Shown piece by piece: positions 16,091 through 26,263 of a DNA stretch of 64,000 nt. The position numbers were made by a program, and so were the translations under genes. Below the pieces are notes generated by a model. The model did not search any database, was not told the DNA's origin, and saw only the letters and a list, made by a program, of their open reading frames with translations. The first letter of the stretch is position 1; every line of letters starts with the position of its first letter. The stretch comes from Rhodobacteraceae bacterium D3-12. GTDB taxonomy: Bacteria > Pseudomonadota > Alphaproteobacteria > Rhodobacterales > Rhodobacteraceae. Location of the stretch: contig CP104793.1 in NCBI GenBank assembly GCA_025916135.1, positions 248,001 to 312,000 of the forward strand. The letters are read 5' to 3'.

Positions 16091-17674
16091 ATGACTGACC
16101 AACTCGACTATCTGAAAGTGCGAGCGGCGATGGGCCGGATCACGCGACGTGAGTTTATGGGCCGCGCGGCGGCTTTGGGCGTGACGGCGGCGGCGGCGAA
16201 TGTGATGCTGGCCGGTGCGGTGCGCGCGGCGGGCCCGCAAAAGGGCGGCACGCTTCGCATGGGGCTTCAGGGTGGGTCGACCACCGACAGCCTTGATCCG
16301 GCGCTGGCGACGAACCAAGTTGCCTTGATGCTGAACCGGATTTGGGGTGAGCCGCTGGTTGAGCTGTCGGATGATGGCGGCGTTGAGGGCAAGGTTGCCG
16401 AGAGCTGGGAAGGGTCGGCCGATGCGGGCACATGGACCTTTACCATTCGCAACGGCATCACCTTTTCCAACGGCCAGTCGGTCACCGCGCAGGACGTGGT
16501 GGACACGGTTGAGCGCCACACCGGCGAGGATTCGAAATCCGGCGCGCTGGGTATCGTCAAGGGGATCAAGAAGGCCACTGCCGAGGGCAACAAGGTCACC
16601 TTTGAGCTTGACGGGCCGAATGCTGACTTCCCGTTCCTGATTGGCGATTACCACCTGATCATCCAGCCCGGCGGTGGCAAGGATGCACCGGACGCGACGA
16701 TCGGCACAGGGCCGTATATCATCAAGGACGCCGAGATGGGCGTGCGGTTCGTTGCCGAGAAGAACCCCAACTATTGGGGTGATATCGGCCATGCGGAGAC
16801 GCTTGAGCTTATCGTGATCAATGACAACACGGCGCGGGTTGCGGCGTTGCAGTCGGGTCAGGTTGACATCATCGACCGGGTGCCGCCGCGCACCGCCGGT
16901 CTTGTTGCACGCGCGCCCAATATCACCGTGTCGCGGACAGCCGGTCCGGGCCACTACGTGTTCATCGCGCGCACCAACGCGTCACCGTTTGACAACAACG
17001 ACGTGCGGATGGCGTTGAAATACGGGATCAACCGTCAGGAGATGGTGGACAAGGTACTGTTTGGCTATGGCTCGGTCGGGAACGACACGCCGATCAACTC
17101 GTCCTATCCGTTCTATACCGAGTTCGATCAGCGCGAGTATGATCCGGACAAGGCGATGCACCACCTGAAGAAATCCGGCCATGATGGCGGTATTTTGCTG
17201 CGCACCTCCGACAACTCGTTCCCCGGTGCGCCGGATGCGGCGGCGCTGTTCCAGCAAAGCTGTGCCAGCGCGGGTATCCAGTTGGATGTCAAGCGCGAGC
17301 CGAACGATGGCTATTGGTCGGAAGTGTGGAACAAGCAACCGTTCTGCACCAGCTATTGGGGCGGTCGCCCGACGCAGGACCAGATGTTTACCACGGCATA
17401 TCTGTCCACCGCGGATTGGAACGACACGGCGTTCAACAATGAGCAGTTCGACCAGCTTCTTCTTGCGGCGCGGGCCGAGTTGGACGGCGCCAAACGGACG
17501 CAGATGTATGCCGACATGGGCACGATTGTGCGCGACGAAGGCGGCTTGATCTGTCCGATGTTCAACGACTTTGTCGATGCGCATTCCGACCGGATCGACG
17601 GCTGGGTCGAAGGGGCGAAGGGCTTTGCTCTGATGAACTCCTATGCGCCTCTGAAAATGTGGGTGAAAGCCTGA
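16091..17674 (+). CDS. ABC transporter substrate-binding protein, dipeptide/oligopeptide type (SBP family 5)
   Basis: A 527-residue periplasmic binding protein. The N-terminus carries a twin-arginine motif (ITRREFMG, Arg19-Arg20) before a hydrophobic Ala-rich segment, so export by Tat is likely. The family-5 pattern is seen in LDPALATNQVALMLNRIWGEPL, FTIRNGITFSNGQSVTAQDVV and GTGPYIIKDAEMGVRF. It is the first gene of an operon with two permeases (1-bp spacing) and a double ATPase. Ligand unknown; peptides are the common case. Confidence 0.9.
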   Translation: MTDQLDYLKVRAAMGRITRREFMGRAAALGVTAAAANVMLAGAVRAAGPQKGGTLRMGLQGGSTTDSLDPALATNQVALMLNRIWGEPLVELSDDGGVEGKVAESWEGSADAGTWTFTIRNGITFSNGQSVTAQDVVDTVERHTGEDSKSGALGIVKGIKKATAEGNKVTFELDGPNADFPFLIGDYHLIIQPGGGKDAPDATIGTGPYIIKDAEMGVRFVAEKNPNYWGDIGHAETLELIVINDNTARVAALQSGQVDIIDRVPPRTAGLVARAPNITVSRTAGPGHYVFIARTNASPFDNNDVRMALKYGINRQEMVDKVLFGYGSVGNDTPINSSYPFYTEFDQREYDPDKAMHHLKKSGHDGGILLRTSDNSFPGAPDAAALFQQSCASAGIQLDVKREPNDGYWSEVWNKQPFCTSYWGGRPTQDQMFTTAYLSTADWNDTAFNNEQFDQLLLAARAELDGAKRTQMYADMGTIVRDEGGLICPMFNDFVDAHSDRIDGWVEGAKGFALMNSYAPLKMWVKA

Positions 17675-17675
17675 T

Positions 17676-18638
17676 ATGGCATCGCCAGTCCTAAGACTTT
17701 TGGCTCAGCGCATTGCGCTGAGCCTCATCCTTCTTTTGTTAATTTCTGCGCTGATCTTTGCCGGGACTGTTGTTCTTCCCGGAGATGTGGCGCAATCCAT
17801 TCTCGGACAATCTGCGACCGAACAATCGCTGGCCAATCTACGCGATGAGCTGGGGCTGAACGAGCCGGCGCTGTCGCGATACCTGTCTTGGCTGGGGGCG
17901 GCGGTTCAGGGCGATTTGGGCACGGCCCTGACATCGGGTCAGGAGATCGCGCCGATCCTTGGGTCGCGATTGAAGAACACGCTTTTCCTTGCCTTTTGGG
18001 CGGCAGCGATTTCGGTGCCATTGGCGATTTTCCTTGGTCTGCTGGCGGTGCGGTTTCGCGACCGGTGGCCCGACAAGTTGATTTCAGGGGTAACGCTGGC
18101 GTCGATTTCGGTGCCTGAGTTCCTGATCGCCTATGTCTTGATGTTTTTTGTTGGCGTGAAGTTTAGGATTTTCATGCCAACGGCGGTGGGTTTTCGCCCG
18201 GACGCGGATTTGTTTACCAAGCTTGAGGCGATTGCCCTGCCGGTAACGGTTCTGACGCTGGTGGTGTTGGCGCATATGATGCGGATGACGCGGGCGGCGA
18301 TTTTGAACGTGATGCAATCGGCCTATATCGAGACGGCCGAGTTGAAGGGTCTGACCATGTTCAAGATCATCTGGCGGCACGCGTTTCCCAACGCGATTGC
18401 GCCGGTGGTCAATGTGGTGATGCTGAACCTTGCGTATCTGGTTGTTGGCGTTGTCGTGATCGAGGTGGTGTTCGTTTATCCCGGCATGGGGCAATACCTT
18501 GTGGATCATGTGAGCAAGCGGGATGTGCCGGTGGTGCAGGCCTGTGGGCTTGTCTTTGCGGCCGTATACATCGGGCTTAACATGGTGGCGGATATTGTTG
18601 CGATCCTCTCCAATCCACGGTTGAGGCATCCGAAATGA
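17676..18638 (+). CDS. ABC transporter permease, DppB type
   Basis: A 320-residue inner-membrane permease with about six helices and the binding-protein-dependent transport loop (AELKGLTMFKIIWRHAFPNA near residue 220). The N-terminal LLAQRIALSLILLLLISALIF is typical of DppB/OppB. It begins 1 bp after the binding-protein gene, and its stop overlaps the next permease by 4 bp. Confidence 0.92.
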   Translation: MASPVLRLLAQRIALSLILLLLISALIFAGTVVLPGDVAQSILGQSATEQSLANLRDELGLNEPALSRYLSWLGAAVQGDLGTALTSGQEIAPILGSRLKNTLFLAFWAAAISVPLAIFLGLLAVRFRDRWPDKLISGVTLASISVPEFLIAYVLMFFVGVKFRIFMPTAVGFRPDADLFTKLEAIALPVTVLTLVVLAHMMRMTRAAILNVMQSAYIETAELKGLTMFKIIWRHAFPNAIAPVVNVVMLNLAYLVVGVVVIEVVFVYPGMGQYLVDHVSKRDVPVVQACGLVFAAVYIGLNMVADIVAILSNPRLRHPK

Positions 18639-19453
18639 TGAAGAATATTCCCTTTGCCGCGATGGTCGGCCTGTTCTTTACCGCGCTTTATTTCACGATC
18701 GCCATTCTGGCGCCGTGGATTGCGCCTTATGGCATGGCCGAGGTGGTTGGCGGTGTCTGGGAGCCATCAAGCTCCAAGCATCTGCTCGGTACGGATAACA
18801 TTGGGCGCGATTTGCTGACGCGGATGATTTACGGCGGCCGGACGACGATTTTCATTGCCACTATGGCGACGATCATTAGCTTCACCACGGGGGCGATCCT
18901 TGGGTTTTTGGCGGCGGTGGCCGGGGGCTGGTTTGATCAGCTTTTGAGCCGGTTCGTTGATCTTATCATGTCGATCCCGTCGTTGATTTTCGCGTTGGTT
19001 GTTTTGTCGGTGATGCCGGTGACGATCCCGGTGTTGGTGTTGGTCATGGGCTTTTTGGACAGCACGCGGGTGTTCCGTTTGGCGCGGGCCGTGGCGGTGG
19101 ACATCAACGTGATGGATTTTGTCGAGGCGGCGAAGCTGCGCGGGGAGGGTCGCGGATGGGTGATCTTCCGCGAGATCCTGCCCAATGCATTGTCGCCGCT
19201 GGTGGCAGAGATGGGCTTGCGGTTTATCTTTATGGTGCTGTTCATTTCCACGCTGAGTTTCCTTGGGCTGGGTATTCAGCCGCCTGAGGCGGACTGGGGC
19301 GGAATCGTGAAAGAGAATGCGGATGGCATCAACTATGGCATCGGGGCCGCGCTTTATCCGGCGATTGCGATTGCGACGCTGGCGATCAGCGTGAACCTTG
19401 TGGCGGATTGGATTTTGAACCGGACCACGAGTTTGAAAGGGGGCCGGGGATGA
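18635..19453 (+). CDS. ABC transporter permease, DppC type
   Basis: A 272-residue partner permease. Motifs LLGTDNIGRDLLTRMIYGGRTT near residue 50 and EAAKLRGEGRGWVIFREILPNA near 168 are diagnostic of the DppC/OppC side. It starts in the ATGATGA overlap with the upstream permease. A 120-bp hairpin-rich gap separates it from the ATPase gene. Confidence 0.92.
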   Translation: MMKNIPFAAMVGLFFTALYFTIAILAPWIAPYGMAEVVGGVWEPSSSKHLLGTDNIGRDLLTRMIYGGRTTIFIATMATIISFTTGAILGFLAAVAGGWFDQLLSRFVDLIMSIPSLIFALVVLSVMPVTIPVLVLVMGFLDSTRVFRLARAVAVDINVMDFVEAAKLRGEGRGWVIFREILPNALSPLVAEMGLRFIFMVLFISTLSFLGLGIQPPEADWGGIVKENADGINYGIGAALYPAIAIATLAISVNLVADWILNRTTSLKGGRG

Positions 19454-19478
19454 TGAGAAACAGCTATTCAATGGTCCG

Positions 19479-19560
19479 TCCGGCGGCACGCCGGACAGCC
19501 CCCGACCGCCCCCACGGGCGGGGGCTTCACCCCCACCCGCGGTCGGGGGCTATCCGGCTC
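19479..19560 (+). repeat. nested hairpin sequence inside the ABC transporter operon
   Basis: Two hairpins: a short one (GTCCGGCGG ... CCGGAC) and a long nested one in which AGCCCCCGACCGC pairs with GCGGTCGGGGGCT around an inner CGCCCCC/GGGCGGGG stem. It lies between the DppC-type permease and the ATPase and could reduce or stabilise part of the transcript; it resembles repetitive extragenic palindromes. Confidence 0.65.
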
Positions 19561-19573
19561 TGGAGGGCGCGAC

Positions 19574-21211
19574 ATGACTGAACCATTGGTAAAGGTGCGC
19601 GGCCTCAAGATCGGGGCGACGGTTTATCCGCCGGGTGAGAAGCCGCATCCGATCGAGATCGTGCATGGTGTGGATTTCGATCTGGAAGCGGGCAAGGTTC
19701 TGGGCCTGATCGGGGAATCCGGCGCCGGGAAATCGACGATCGGCCTGTCGACCATGGCCTATGGTCGCGGTGGTGTTGAGATCACCGGCGGCGAGGTCTG
19801 GGTGAACGGGCGCGATATTCTCAAGACTTCGTTCCGCGATGTGCGCCGTTTGCGCGGTGGCGAGGTGACCTATGTCAGCCAATCGGCGGCGGCGAGTTTC
19901 AACCCGGCCAAGAAGATCATGGATCAGGTGGTGGAGGCCGCCGTGGAGCAAGGTAAGTTCAGCCGCAAGGACGCCGAGGCACGGGCCGTGGCGCTGTTTG
20001 ACAAGCTGGGCCTGCCGGACCCCGAGAACATCGGCAAACGCTTTCCGCATCAGGTGTCGGGCGGGCAGTTGCAACGCTGTATGACCGCGCTTGCGCTGTG
20101 CCCCGAGCCGGACCTTGTGGTGTTTGACGAACCGACCACTGCGCTGGATGTGACGACGCAGATTGACGTGTTGAAAGCGATCAAGGAGGCGATCCGCGAC
20201 ACCGGGGTCGCGGCGCTTTATATCACGCATGATCTGGCCGTGGTGGCGCAGGTGAGCGACGATATCATGGTTCTGAAAATGGGCGAGATGGTCGAATACG
20301 GCCCGGTCGATCAGATCATCAATGCGCCGCAGGAAGAGTATACGCAGGCCTTGGTGTCGGTACGCTCGATCAACCATGAGGAAAAGACACCCACGCCCGA
20401 TGCGGTTTTGAAGGTGGAACACATCACTGCGCGCTATCGCGGCACGACTTTCGATGTTTTGAAAGACGTGAACGTGGAGTTGCACCCCGGCCAAACCTTG
20501 GCTGTTGTGGGCGAAAGCGGGTCGGGTAAATCGACCTTGGCGCGGGTGATCACCGGCCTGTTGCCGCCTAGCGCGGGGCGGATCGAATTTGCCGGGCGCG
20601 AGTTGAGCGCGGCCCTTCCGACGCGCAGCCGCGAGGATTTGCGCGAGTTGCAGATGATCTATCAGATGGCGGACACGGCGATGAACCCGCGCCAGACGGT
20701 GGGCACGATCATCGGGCGGCCTCTGGAGTTCTATTTCGGCCTGAGGGGCAAGGAAAAGCAGAAGCGGATTGCCGAGCTGTTGGAAGAGATCGAGATGGGT
20801 GAGGGGTTTATCGACCGCTACCCGGCCGAGCTTTCTGGTGGGCAGAAACAGCGGGTTTGCATTGCGCGGGCCTTGGCGGCGAAGCCGAAGCTTATCATCT
20901 GTGACGAGGTGACGAGCGCGCTTGATCCGCTGGTCGCGGACGGCATTCTCAAGCTGCTGCTCAGGCTGCAAAAGATCGAGGATGTGGCCTATCTGTTTAT
21001 CACCCATGATCTGGCGACGGTGAAGGCCATCGCCGACAGTATCGCGGTGATGTATCAGGGCGAAGTGGTGCGCTATGGCTCGAAATCCGAGGTGCTGGCG
21101 CCGCCGTTTGACGATTACACCGACCTGCTGTTGAGCTCTGTGCCAGAGATGAAGCTGGGCTGGCTGGAAGAGGTGATCGCGCATCGCAAAATGGAAAGCG
21201 CCGGCAACTGA
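19574..21211 (+). CDS. ABC transporter ATP-binding protein, fused DppD-DppF type
   Basis: A 545-residue protein with two complete ATPase halves. The first has Walker A GESGAGKST near residue 50, signature VSGGQLQR near 160 and Walker B VVFDEPTTALD. The second has GESGSGKST near 317, LSGGQKQR near 420 and LIICDEVTSALD. It powers the two permeases upstream. The start ATG 19574 follows GGAGGG. Confidence 0.92.
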   Translation: MTEPLVKVRGLKIGATVYPPGEKPHPIEIVHGVDFDLEAGKVLGLIGESGAGKSTIGLSTMAYGRGGVEITGGEVWVNGRDILKTSFRDVRRLRGGEVTYVSQSAAASFNPAKKIMDQVVEAAVEQGKFSRKDAEARAVALFDKLGLPDPENIGKRFPHQVSGGQLQRCMTALALCPEPDLVVFDEPTTALDVTTQIDVLKAIKEAIRDTGVAALYITHDLAVVAQVSDDIMVLKMGEMVEYGPVDQIINAPQEEYTQALVSVRSINHEEKTPTPDAVLKVEHITARYRGTTFDVLKDVNVELHPGQTLAVVGESGSGKSTLARVITGLLPPSAGRIEFAGRELSAALPTRSREDLRELQMIYQMADTAMNPRQTVGTIIGRPLEFYFGLRGKEKQKRIAELLEEIEMGEGFIDRYPAELSGGQKQRVCIARALAAKPKLIICDEVTSALDPLVADGILKLLLRLQKIEDVAYLFITHDLATVKAIADSIAVMYQGEVVRYGSKSEVLAPPFDDYTDLLLSSVPEMKLGWLEEVIAHRKMESAGN

Positions 21212-21307
21212 TTGTTGCCGGTTTGCCGGGGGCGGAGCCTGCGGGCTTGCGGGGATTGCGCCGTTGGGTGCAATTTGGTGTTAAGCCAATTTTATGAGTG
21301 AGTTGAT

Positions 21308-22171
21308 ATGAAACCGATTGTGACGCGCACCGCGGTTGTTTTTGCCTTGATGTTTGTGGCGCTGTTCCTGCTGCGGCTGGGATATGGCTATGCCACGCAG
21401 CCCAATGGCGAGGTGATCGAGGAGGGCGTTGTCGGCAGCAATATCGGCTATGATTTCGCGCTGAGCCGAAAGAATTATGCAGGTCAGAAGGGGGCGTCCG
21501 CGCTGGGCCCGCAATCGGTTGATCAGCGGTATGAGAAGGTCGCGACGCTGGGCCAGTCGAGCCACAGGTTTGAGGAAGACGAGGGCGCGATCCGCGATGT
21601 GGCCAAGGCTGCAGAGGCGTTGATCCAGCACGAGCAGAGCTTTGGTCTTGCCGGGCGGCGACAGCTGCAATTGGCGCTGGGGGTGCCGCCGGATGCGTTT
21701 GACGAGGTGATCGGTAAGCTGCGCGATATTGGCAAGCCGGTGACGTTTCAGGTGAACAAGACCGACAAGACCAACGAATACCGCGCGTTGCTGGCGCAGC
21801 AGCAGAGCCTTGCCAAATCGCGCGACAATCTGATCGAGTTGAAGGCGCGGGACGCGGAGTTGTCGGACCTGATTTCGCTGGAGCGTCAGATTCTTGAGCT
21901 TGAGACGCAAATCCAGAATCTGGGCGTGTCGGTGGGGGAGTTTGACAGCGAGTTTGAGTTTGTCACGATCAAGCTTACCCTGAGCGAAGTCCGCCCGCCG
22001 ATCGAGCGATTTATCCCGTTTGTTCAGCGCGTTAAGGTCGCGATGGAGTGGACGATATTTGCCAGCCTTGGCATTGGCGCGGCGTTTATTCTTGCCATGT
22101 TGGGAGCCGCATTGGTCATGGTGGTGGTGCAAATGGCGCGCAGGATTGCGGCGGAGACACCGGAAAGCTAA
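21308..22171 (+). CDS. DUF4349-domain membrane protein
   Basis: A 287-residue protein with an N-terminal membrane helix (residues about 8-28), a long coiled-coil segment (about 155-215: LLAQQQSLAKSRDNLIELKA, LISLERQILELETQIQNLG) and a C-terminal membrane helix (about 247-275). This is the DUF4349 architecture, with an extracytoplasmic central part. Function is not known. The gap of 96 bp from the transporter makes co-transcription possible but uncertain. Confidence 0.75.
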   Translation: MKPIVTRTAVVFALMFVALFLLRLGYGYATQPNGEVIEEGVVGSNIGYDFALSRKNYAGQKGASALGPQSVDQRYEKVATLGQSSHRFEEDEGAIRDVAKAAEALIQHEQSFGLAGRRQLQLALGVPPDAFDEVIGKLRDIGKPVTFQVNKTDKTNEYRALLAQQQSLAKSRDNLIELKARDAELSDLISLERQILELETQIQNLGVSVGEFDSEFEFVTIKLTLSEVRPPIERFIPFVQRVKVAMEWTIFASLGIGAAFILAMLGAALVMVVVQMARRIAAETPES

Positions 22172-22191
22172 CCTCGGGTCAGCAGCGACAA

Positions 22192-22297
22192 TGCTGCAAG
22201 TGCAAAGTGGCGTTAACGCATTGTAAATATTTGCAGTTTATGAACGATGGGCCGCGTTTCGGCGGAAAATTCCGTCATTCACTTTGCAGGTGCAGCA
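22192..22297. repeat. imperfect 18-bp inverted repeat with 70-bp loop
   Basis: TGCTGCAAGTGCAAAGTG at 22192-22209 is matched at 16 of 18 positions by the reverse complement of 22280-22297. It fills most of the space before the acyl-CoA synthetase/acetyltransferase gene and contains GTTAAC. Confidence 0.6.
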
Positions 22298-22333
22298 TGA
22301 TAGGGTGATCGGGATCTGTAGAAGAGCTTTGCC

Positions 22334-25017
22334 ATGTTCAAAAGTCCGCTTGAGACATTGTTCAACCCCAAGGGTGTTGCCGTATTCGGGGCGAGCGAAA
22401 GCGCGACGAGCGTAGGCTCGAAGGTGCATGCCAACCTGTTGGCGGGGGCGTTTGACGGCCCGATTGTGCCGATCAATCCGCGCTATGACACCGTGCGCGG
22501 GCAGGCCTGTTTCAACTCTATCTTAGAGGTCGAGGAGAAGATCGACCTTGCCGTGATTGCCACGCCAGCCGAGACCATTCCGGGGATTATAAAGGAGTTG
22601 GGCACGGCGGGCGTTGGGGCGGCAATTGTGCTTTCTGCCGGGTTCCGCGAGGCGGGTGAGGCGGGTCATCGGCTGGAAGATGAGCTGGTTGAAGCGGCGC
22701 GCAAGGCCGGGGTGCGGTTCATGGGGCCGCATTGCGTGGGGCTGATGCGGCCATGGTTGGGATTGAACGCGACGTTTCTGAATTCTGATCCGCCGCAGGG
22801 GCGGTTGGCGGTGGTGTCGCAATCGGGGGCGTTGTCCTCGGCGATTGCCGATTGGGCGGGGCCGCATCACGCCGGGTTTTCGGCGATTGTGAGCCTTGGA
22901 AATTCCAACAATGTCGATTTCGGAGATGTGCTGCAATTCCTTGCGACGGACCCGAAAACCGACGCGATCCTGCTCTATATCGAGGGGATCAACCACGCTG
23001 CGAGCTTTATGAGTGCGCTTAGGATTGCGGCGCGCTCCAAGCCGGTGATCGTTCTGAAATCGGGGCGGCATGTGGCCAATTCGCAGGCTGCGAACACGCA
23101 TACCGGGGCGCTGATCGGGTCGGATGCGGTGTTTGACGTGGCGCTGGCGCGGTCGGGGGCTGTGCGGGCGCATACGTTCGGGCAGCTGTTCGCCGCGGCG
23201 GAGATATTGAGCGCGCACAAGCGGATGGGCGGTAAGCGGCTTGGGGTTGTGACCAATGGCGGCGGTGCCGGGGTTCTGGCGGCGGATCGCGCCGGGGATT
23301 TGGGCATCGACGTTTGTGAGATGTCGGAAGAGACCGTGGCCACATTGGACGCGGTTTTGCCGACTTATTGGAGCCGATCAAACCCGGTTGATATTCTGAG
23401 CGATGCGGGGCCGGAGACCTATGCCGAAGCGGTCAAAGCGTGTTTGGCGGACAAGGCGTTTGACGGGGTGTTGGTGTTGCTGACCCCGCAGGCGCGGACC
23501 GATGCGACCAAAGTGGCGCAAGCCGTGGTTGACGCCCTGCCCAAGCGGCGGAGCAAGCCGGTGCTGGCCTGTTGGATGGGGCAGACCTTGATCGCGGAAG
23601 GCCGCAGGATTTTGAGCGAGGCGGGCATCCCCGATTTTATCACGCCGGAGCGCGCGGTTGAGGCGTTTTCATATTTGGCGCAGCATTACCGGCACCAGAA
23701 GCTGGCGCTGGAAGTGCCGGGGCCAATGAACGAGGTCGAAGAGGCCGTGGACCTGACCGGGGCGCGGATGATTATCGACACGGCGCTGCGCGAGGGGCGC
23801 GACATGCTCAACGATATCGAGAGCAAGGCGATTTTGCGCAGTTTCCACATTCCGACGAATATGACGATTGAGGCGAATAGCGCGGCGGAGGCTTTGGTTG
23901 CGGCGGAGACGGTGGGTTTTGCGGTGGCGGTAAAGATCCTGAGCCCGGATATCACGCATAAATCGGATGTCGGGGGGTGAAGCTGGGGCTGGCCAATGCG
24001 GCGGATGTTGTGGAGGCGTTTCAGGAGGTCACCACCCGTGCGAGCGAGCGGCGGCCCGAGGCGCGGATCACCGGCGTGACGGTGCAGCGGATGGCCGATC
24101 TTCGCGATGCGAGAGAGTTGGTGATCGGGGCGAGCCGCGATCCGGTGTTCGGCCCGGTGATCATGTTCGGCGCGGGGGGCACGGCGGTGGAAGTGTTGAA
24201 CGACACGGCGCTGGAGTTGCCGCCGCTGAACACCGTTCTGGCCGCGCGCCAGATCAGGCGGACGAAGATTTCGAAGATGCTGGGCGCGTTCCGCGAGAAA
24301 GAAGCCGCAGACCGCGAGGCCGTGATCAATGTGCTTTTGCGGGTGTCGGACATGATTTGCGAATTGCCCGAGATTGCCGAGCTTGACCTGAACCCGATCT
24401 TTGCCGGACCGGACGGGGTTTTGACCGTGGATGCGCGCATTTCGATCAAGCGCCCGCCGAGCCGTGATGGTGCCTATGACCACATGGCGATCCATCCCTA
24501 TCCGCGCGAGTTGGTGCAAAGCACGCATTTGTCGGACGGTCGGCAGTTGACCATTCGCCCGATCCGCCCGGAGGATGCCGAGAACGAGCGGATTTTCGTG
24601 CAGAACCTGTCTCCGCAGGCGCGGCGGTTCCGGTTTATGGGGATGGTGAATGAGCTGTCGCCCGAAATGCTGGCGCGGTTTACACAGATTGATTACCGCG
24701 CCGAAATGGCTCTTGTTGCGATGGTGGGCACCAATGGCAGCCGCGAGCAGATCGGCGTGGCGCGCTATGTCATCAACCCGGACCGACGGAGTTGCGAATT
24801 TGCCGTGGCGGTGACGGATGCGGTGCAGCATCAGGGCATCGGCACACGGTTGATGAAGGCCTTGATGGAGGCGGCGCGGGATCGCGGGCTGACCCATATC
24901 GAGGGCACGGTGTTGCGCGAGAACGAGCCGATGCTGGCGATGATGGAGGAGCTTGGCTTTAGCGCCAGACGCTCGCCCGATGAACGCGAGATTGTGATTG
25001 TCGAGCGGGAGTTGTAG
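22334..25017 (+). pseudogene. acyl-CoA synthetase (NDP-forming)/GNAT acetyltransferase, Pat type, frame broken by one base
   Basis: Restored length is 894 residues: CoA-binding domain (about 1-130, FNPKGVAVFGASESATSVG), succinyl-CoA-ligase-like domain (GRLAVVSQSGALSSAI, SLGNSNNVDFGD), ATP-grasp part (AVKILSPDITHKSDVGG then VKLGLANAADVVEAF) and a C-terminal GNAT domain (LTIRPIRPEDAENERIF, QHQGIGTRLMKALMEAA). This is the arrangement of protein lysine acetyltransferase Pat, which inactivates acetyl-CoA synthetase. The frame breaks at about 23971-23976, where GTC is followed by six Gs and then TGA; seven Gs restore it. The HDAC-like gene follows. Confidence 0.87.
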
Positions 25018-25126
25018 ACCCATAGGCAAGGGGTGGTGACACCCGCCGGAAACGCGCGAATTCAGGAGAGAGGCGGGGACGCAAGTGCCCGTTCGATATC
25101 GTGCGCTTTAGGGAGGGGAGCCCCCA

Positions 25127-26044
25127 ATGCTGGCCTATATCACCCATGCGGATTGCATGGAGCATGACACCGGACATTTGCACCCGGATCAGGCCGAGCG
25201 CCTGTCGGCGATCGACAATCAGATGATCATGTCGGGGTTGGATTTTGTGGTCCGCACCCATGATGCGCCTTTGGTGACGCGGGCGCAGTTGGAGCGGGTT
25301 CATGGGAGCGCATACCTTGATCGGGTCTATGCGATGGCGCCGCTTGACGGTTCGGTCGAGATTGACGGGGATACGGTGATGTCGCCGGGCACGCTGCGCG
25401 CTGCCGAGCGGGCGGCGGGGGCCGGTGTGCTGGGGGTCGATCTGATCATGCAGGGCGACGCCCATGCCGGGTTTTGCGCCGTGCGCCCGCCCGGCCATCA
25501 TGCCGAGCGGGACCGGGCGATGGGGTTTTGCCTGTTTGACAATATCGCGGTGGCGGCGGCGCATGCGTTGGAGGCTTATGGGCTGTCGCGGGTGGCGATC
25601 ATTGATTTCGACGTGCATCACGGCAACGGGACCGAGGACATTTTCAAAGACGAGCCGAGGGTTTTGTTCTGTTCGTCGTTTCAGCATCCGTTTTACCCGT
25701 TTACCGGCCATGAGAGCGACACTGCGAACCTTGTTGATGTGCCGCTGAGCGCCGGGGCGGGCGGCGAGGAGTTTCGCGCCGCTGTAACCGCGCATTGGCT
25801 GCCCGCGCTGGAGGCGTTCCGGCCGGAGTTTGTGTTTATCTCGGCCGGGTTTGACGCCCATGTCGCGGATGACATGTCGCATCTTGCGCTGACGGATAAT
25901 GACTATCGTTGGGTGACGGAGAAACTGCTGGCCGTGGCCAAAACCCATGCGGAGGGGCGGATTTTGTCGATGCTGGAAGGCGGCTATGAGCCGGGGGCGT
26001 TGGCGCGCAGCGTGGTGGCGCATATGAATGTGCTGATCGGCTAG
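25127..26044 (+). CDS. histone deacetylase-family protein (class II/acetylpolyamine amidohydrolase-like)
   Basis: A 305-residue zinc deacetylase. Visible motifs: RPPGHHAERDRAMGFCLFDN near residue 122 (catalytic His pair), IDFDVHHGNGTEDIF near 162 (metal ligands), SAGFDAH near 242 and EGGYEPG near 284. Bacterial members remove acetyl groups from polyamines, small molecules or lysine side chains. Placement 109 bp after a Pat-type acetyltransferase suggests opposing activities on protein lysines, but the substrate cannot be fixed from sequence. Confidence 0.88.
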   Translation: MLAYITHADCMEHDTGHLHPDQAERLSAIDNQMIMSGLDFVVRTHDAPLVTRAQLERVHGSAYLDRVYAMAPLDGSVEIDGDTVMSPGTLRAAERAAGAGVLGVDLIMQGDAHAGFCAVRPPGHHAERDRAMGFCLFDNIAVAAAHALEAYGLSRVAIIDFDVHHGNGTEDIFKDEPRVLFCSSFQHPFYPFTGHESDTANLVDVPLSAGAGGEEFRAAVTAHWLPALEAFRPEFVFISAGFDAHVADDMSHLALTDNDYRWVTEKLLAVAKTHAEGRILSMLEGGYEPGALARSVVAHMNVLIG

Positions 26045-26084
26045 GGGGTTGCGGTTTTCCGGCGCGGAATCAAGGCCGCAGGCC

Positions 26085-26248
26085 GCCGCGCATCGCCAGA
26101 CCGGCCCTTGGGCTGGCGATTTTGTGAGGGCTGGGTGTTATTCTGAGCGGGGGGAGTGCTTGGCGGGGATAAAGTGCCCTTCGGCGTGCGATGGGTCGCC
26201 ATCCCCCCGGTCTGGCCCCGATCTGGCCCCGGTCTGGCGATGCGCGGC
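26085..26248. repeat. MITE-like segment with 20-bp perfect inverted repeat
   Basis: GCCGCGCATCGCCAGACCGG at 26085-26104 is the exact reverse complement of 26229-26248. The 124-bp interior has no gene; next to the right arm the unit TCTGGCCCC is repeated. It lies between the convergent HDAC-like and MORN genes. Confidence 0.7.
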
Positions 26249-26263
26249 TTGGCGCGACGCGGC

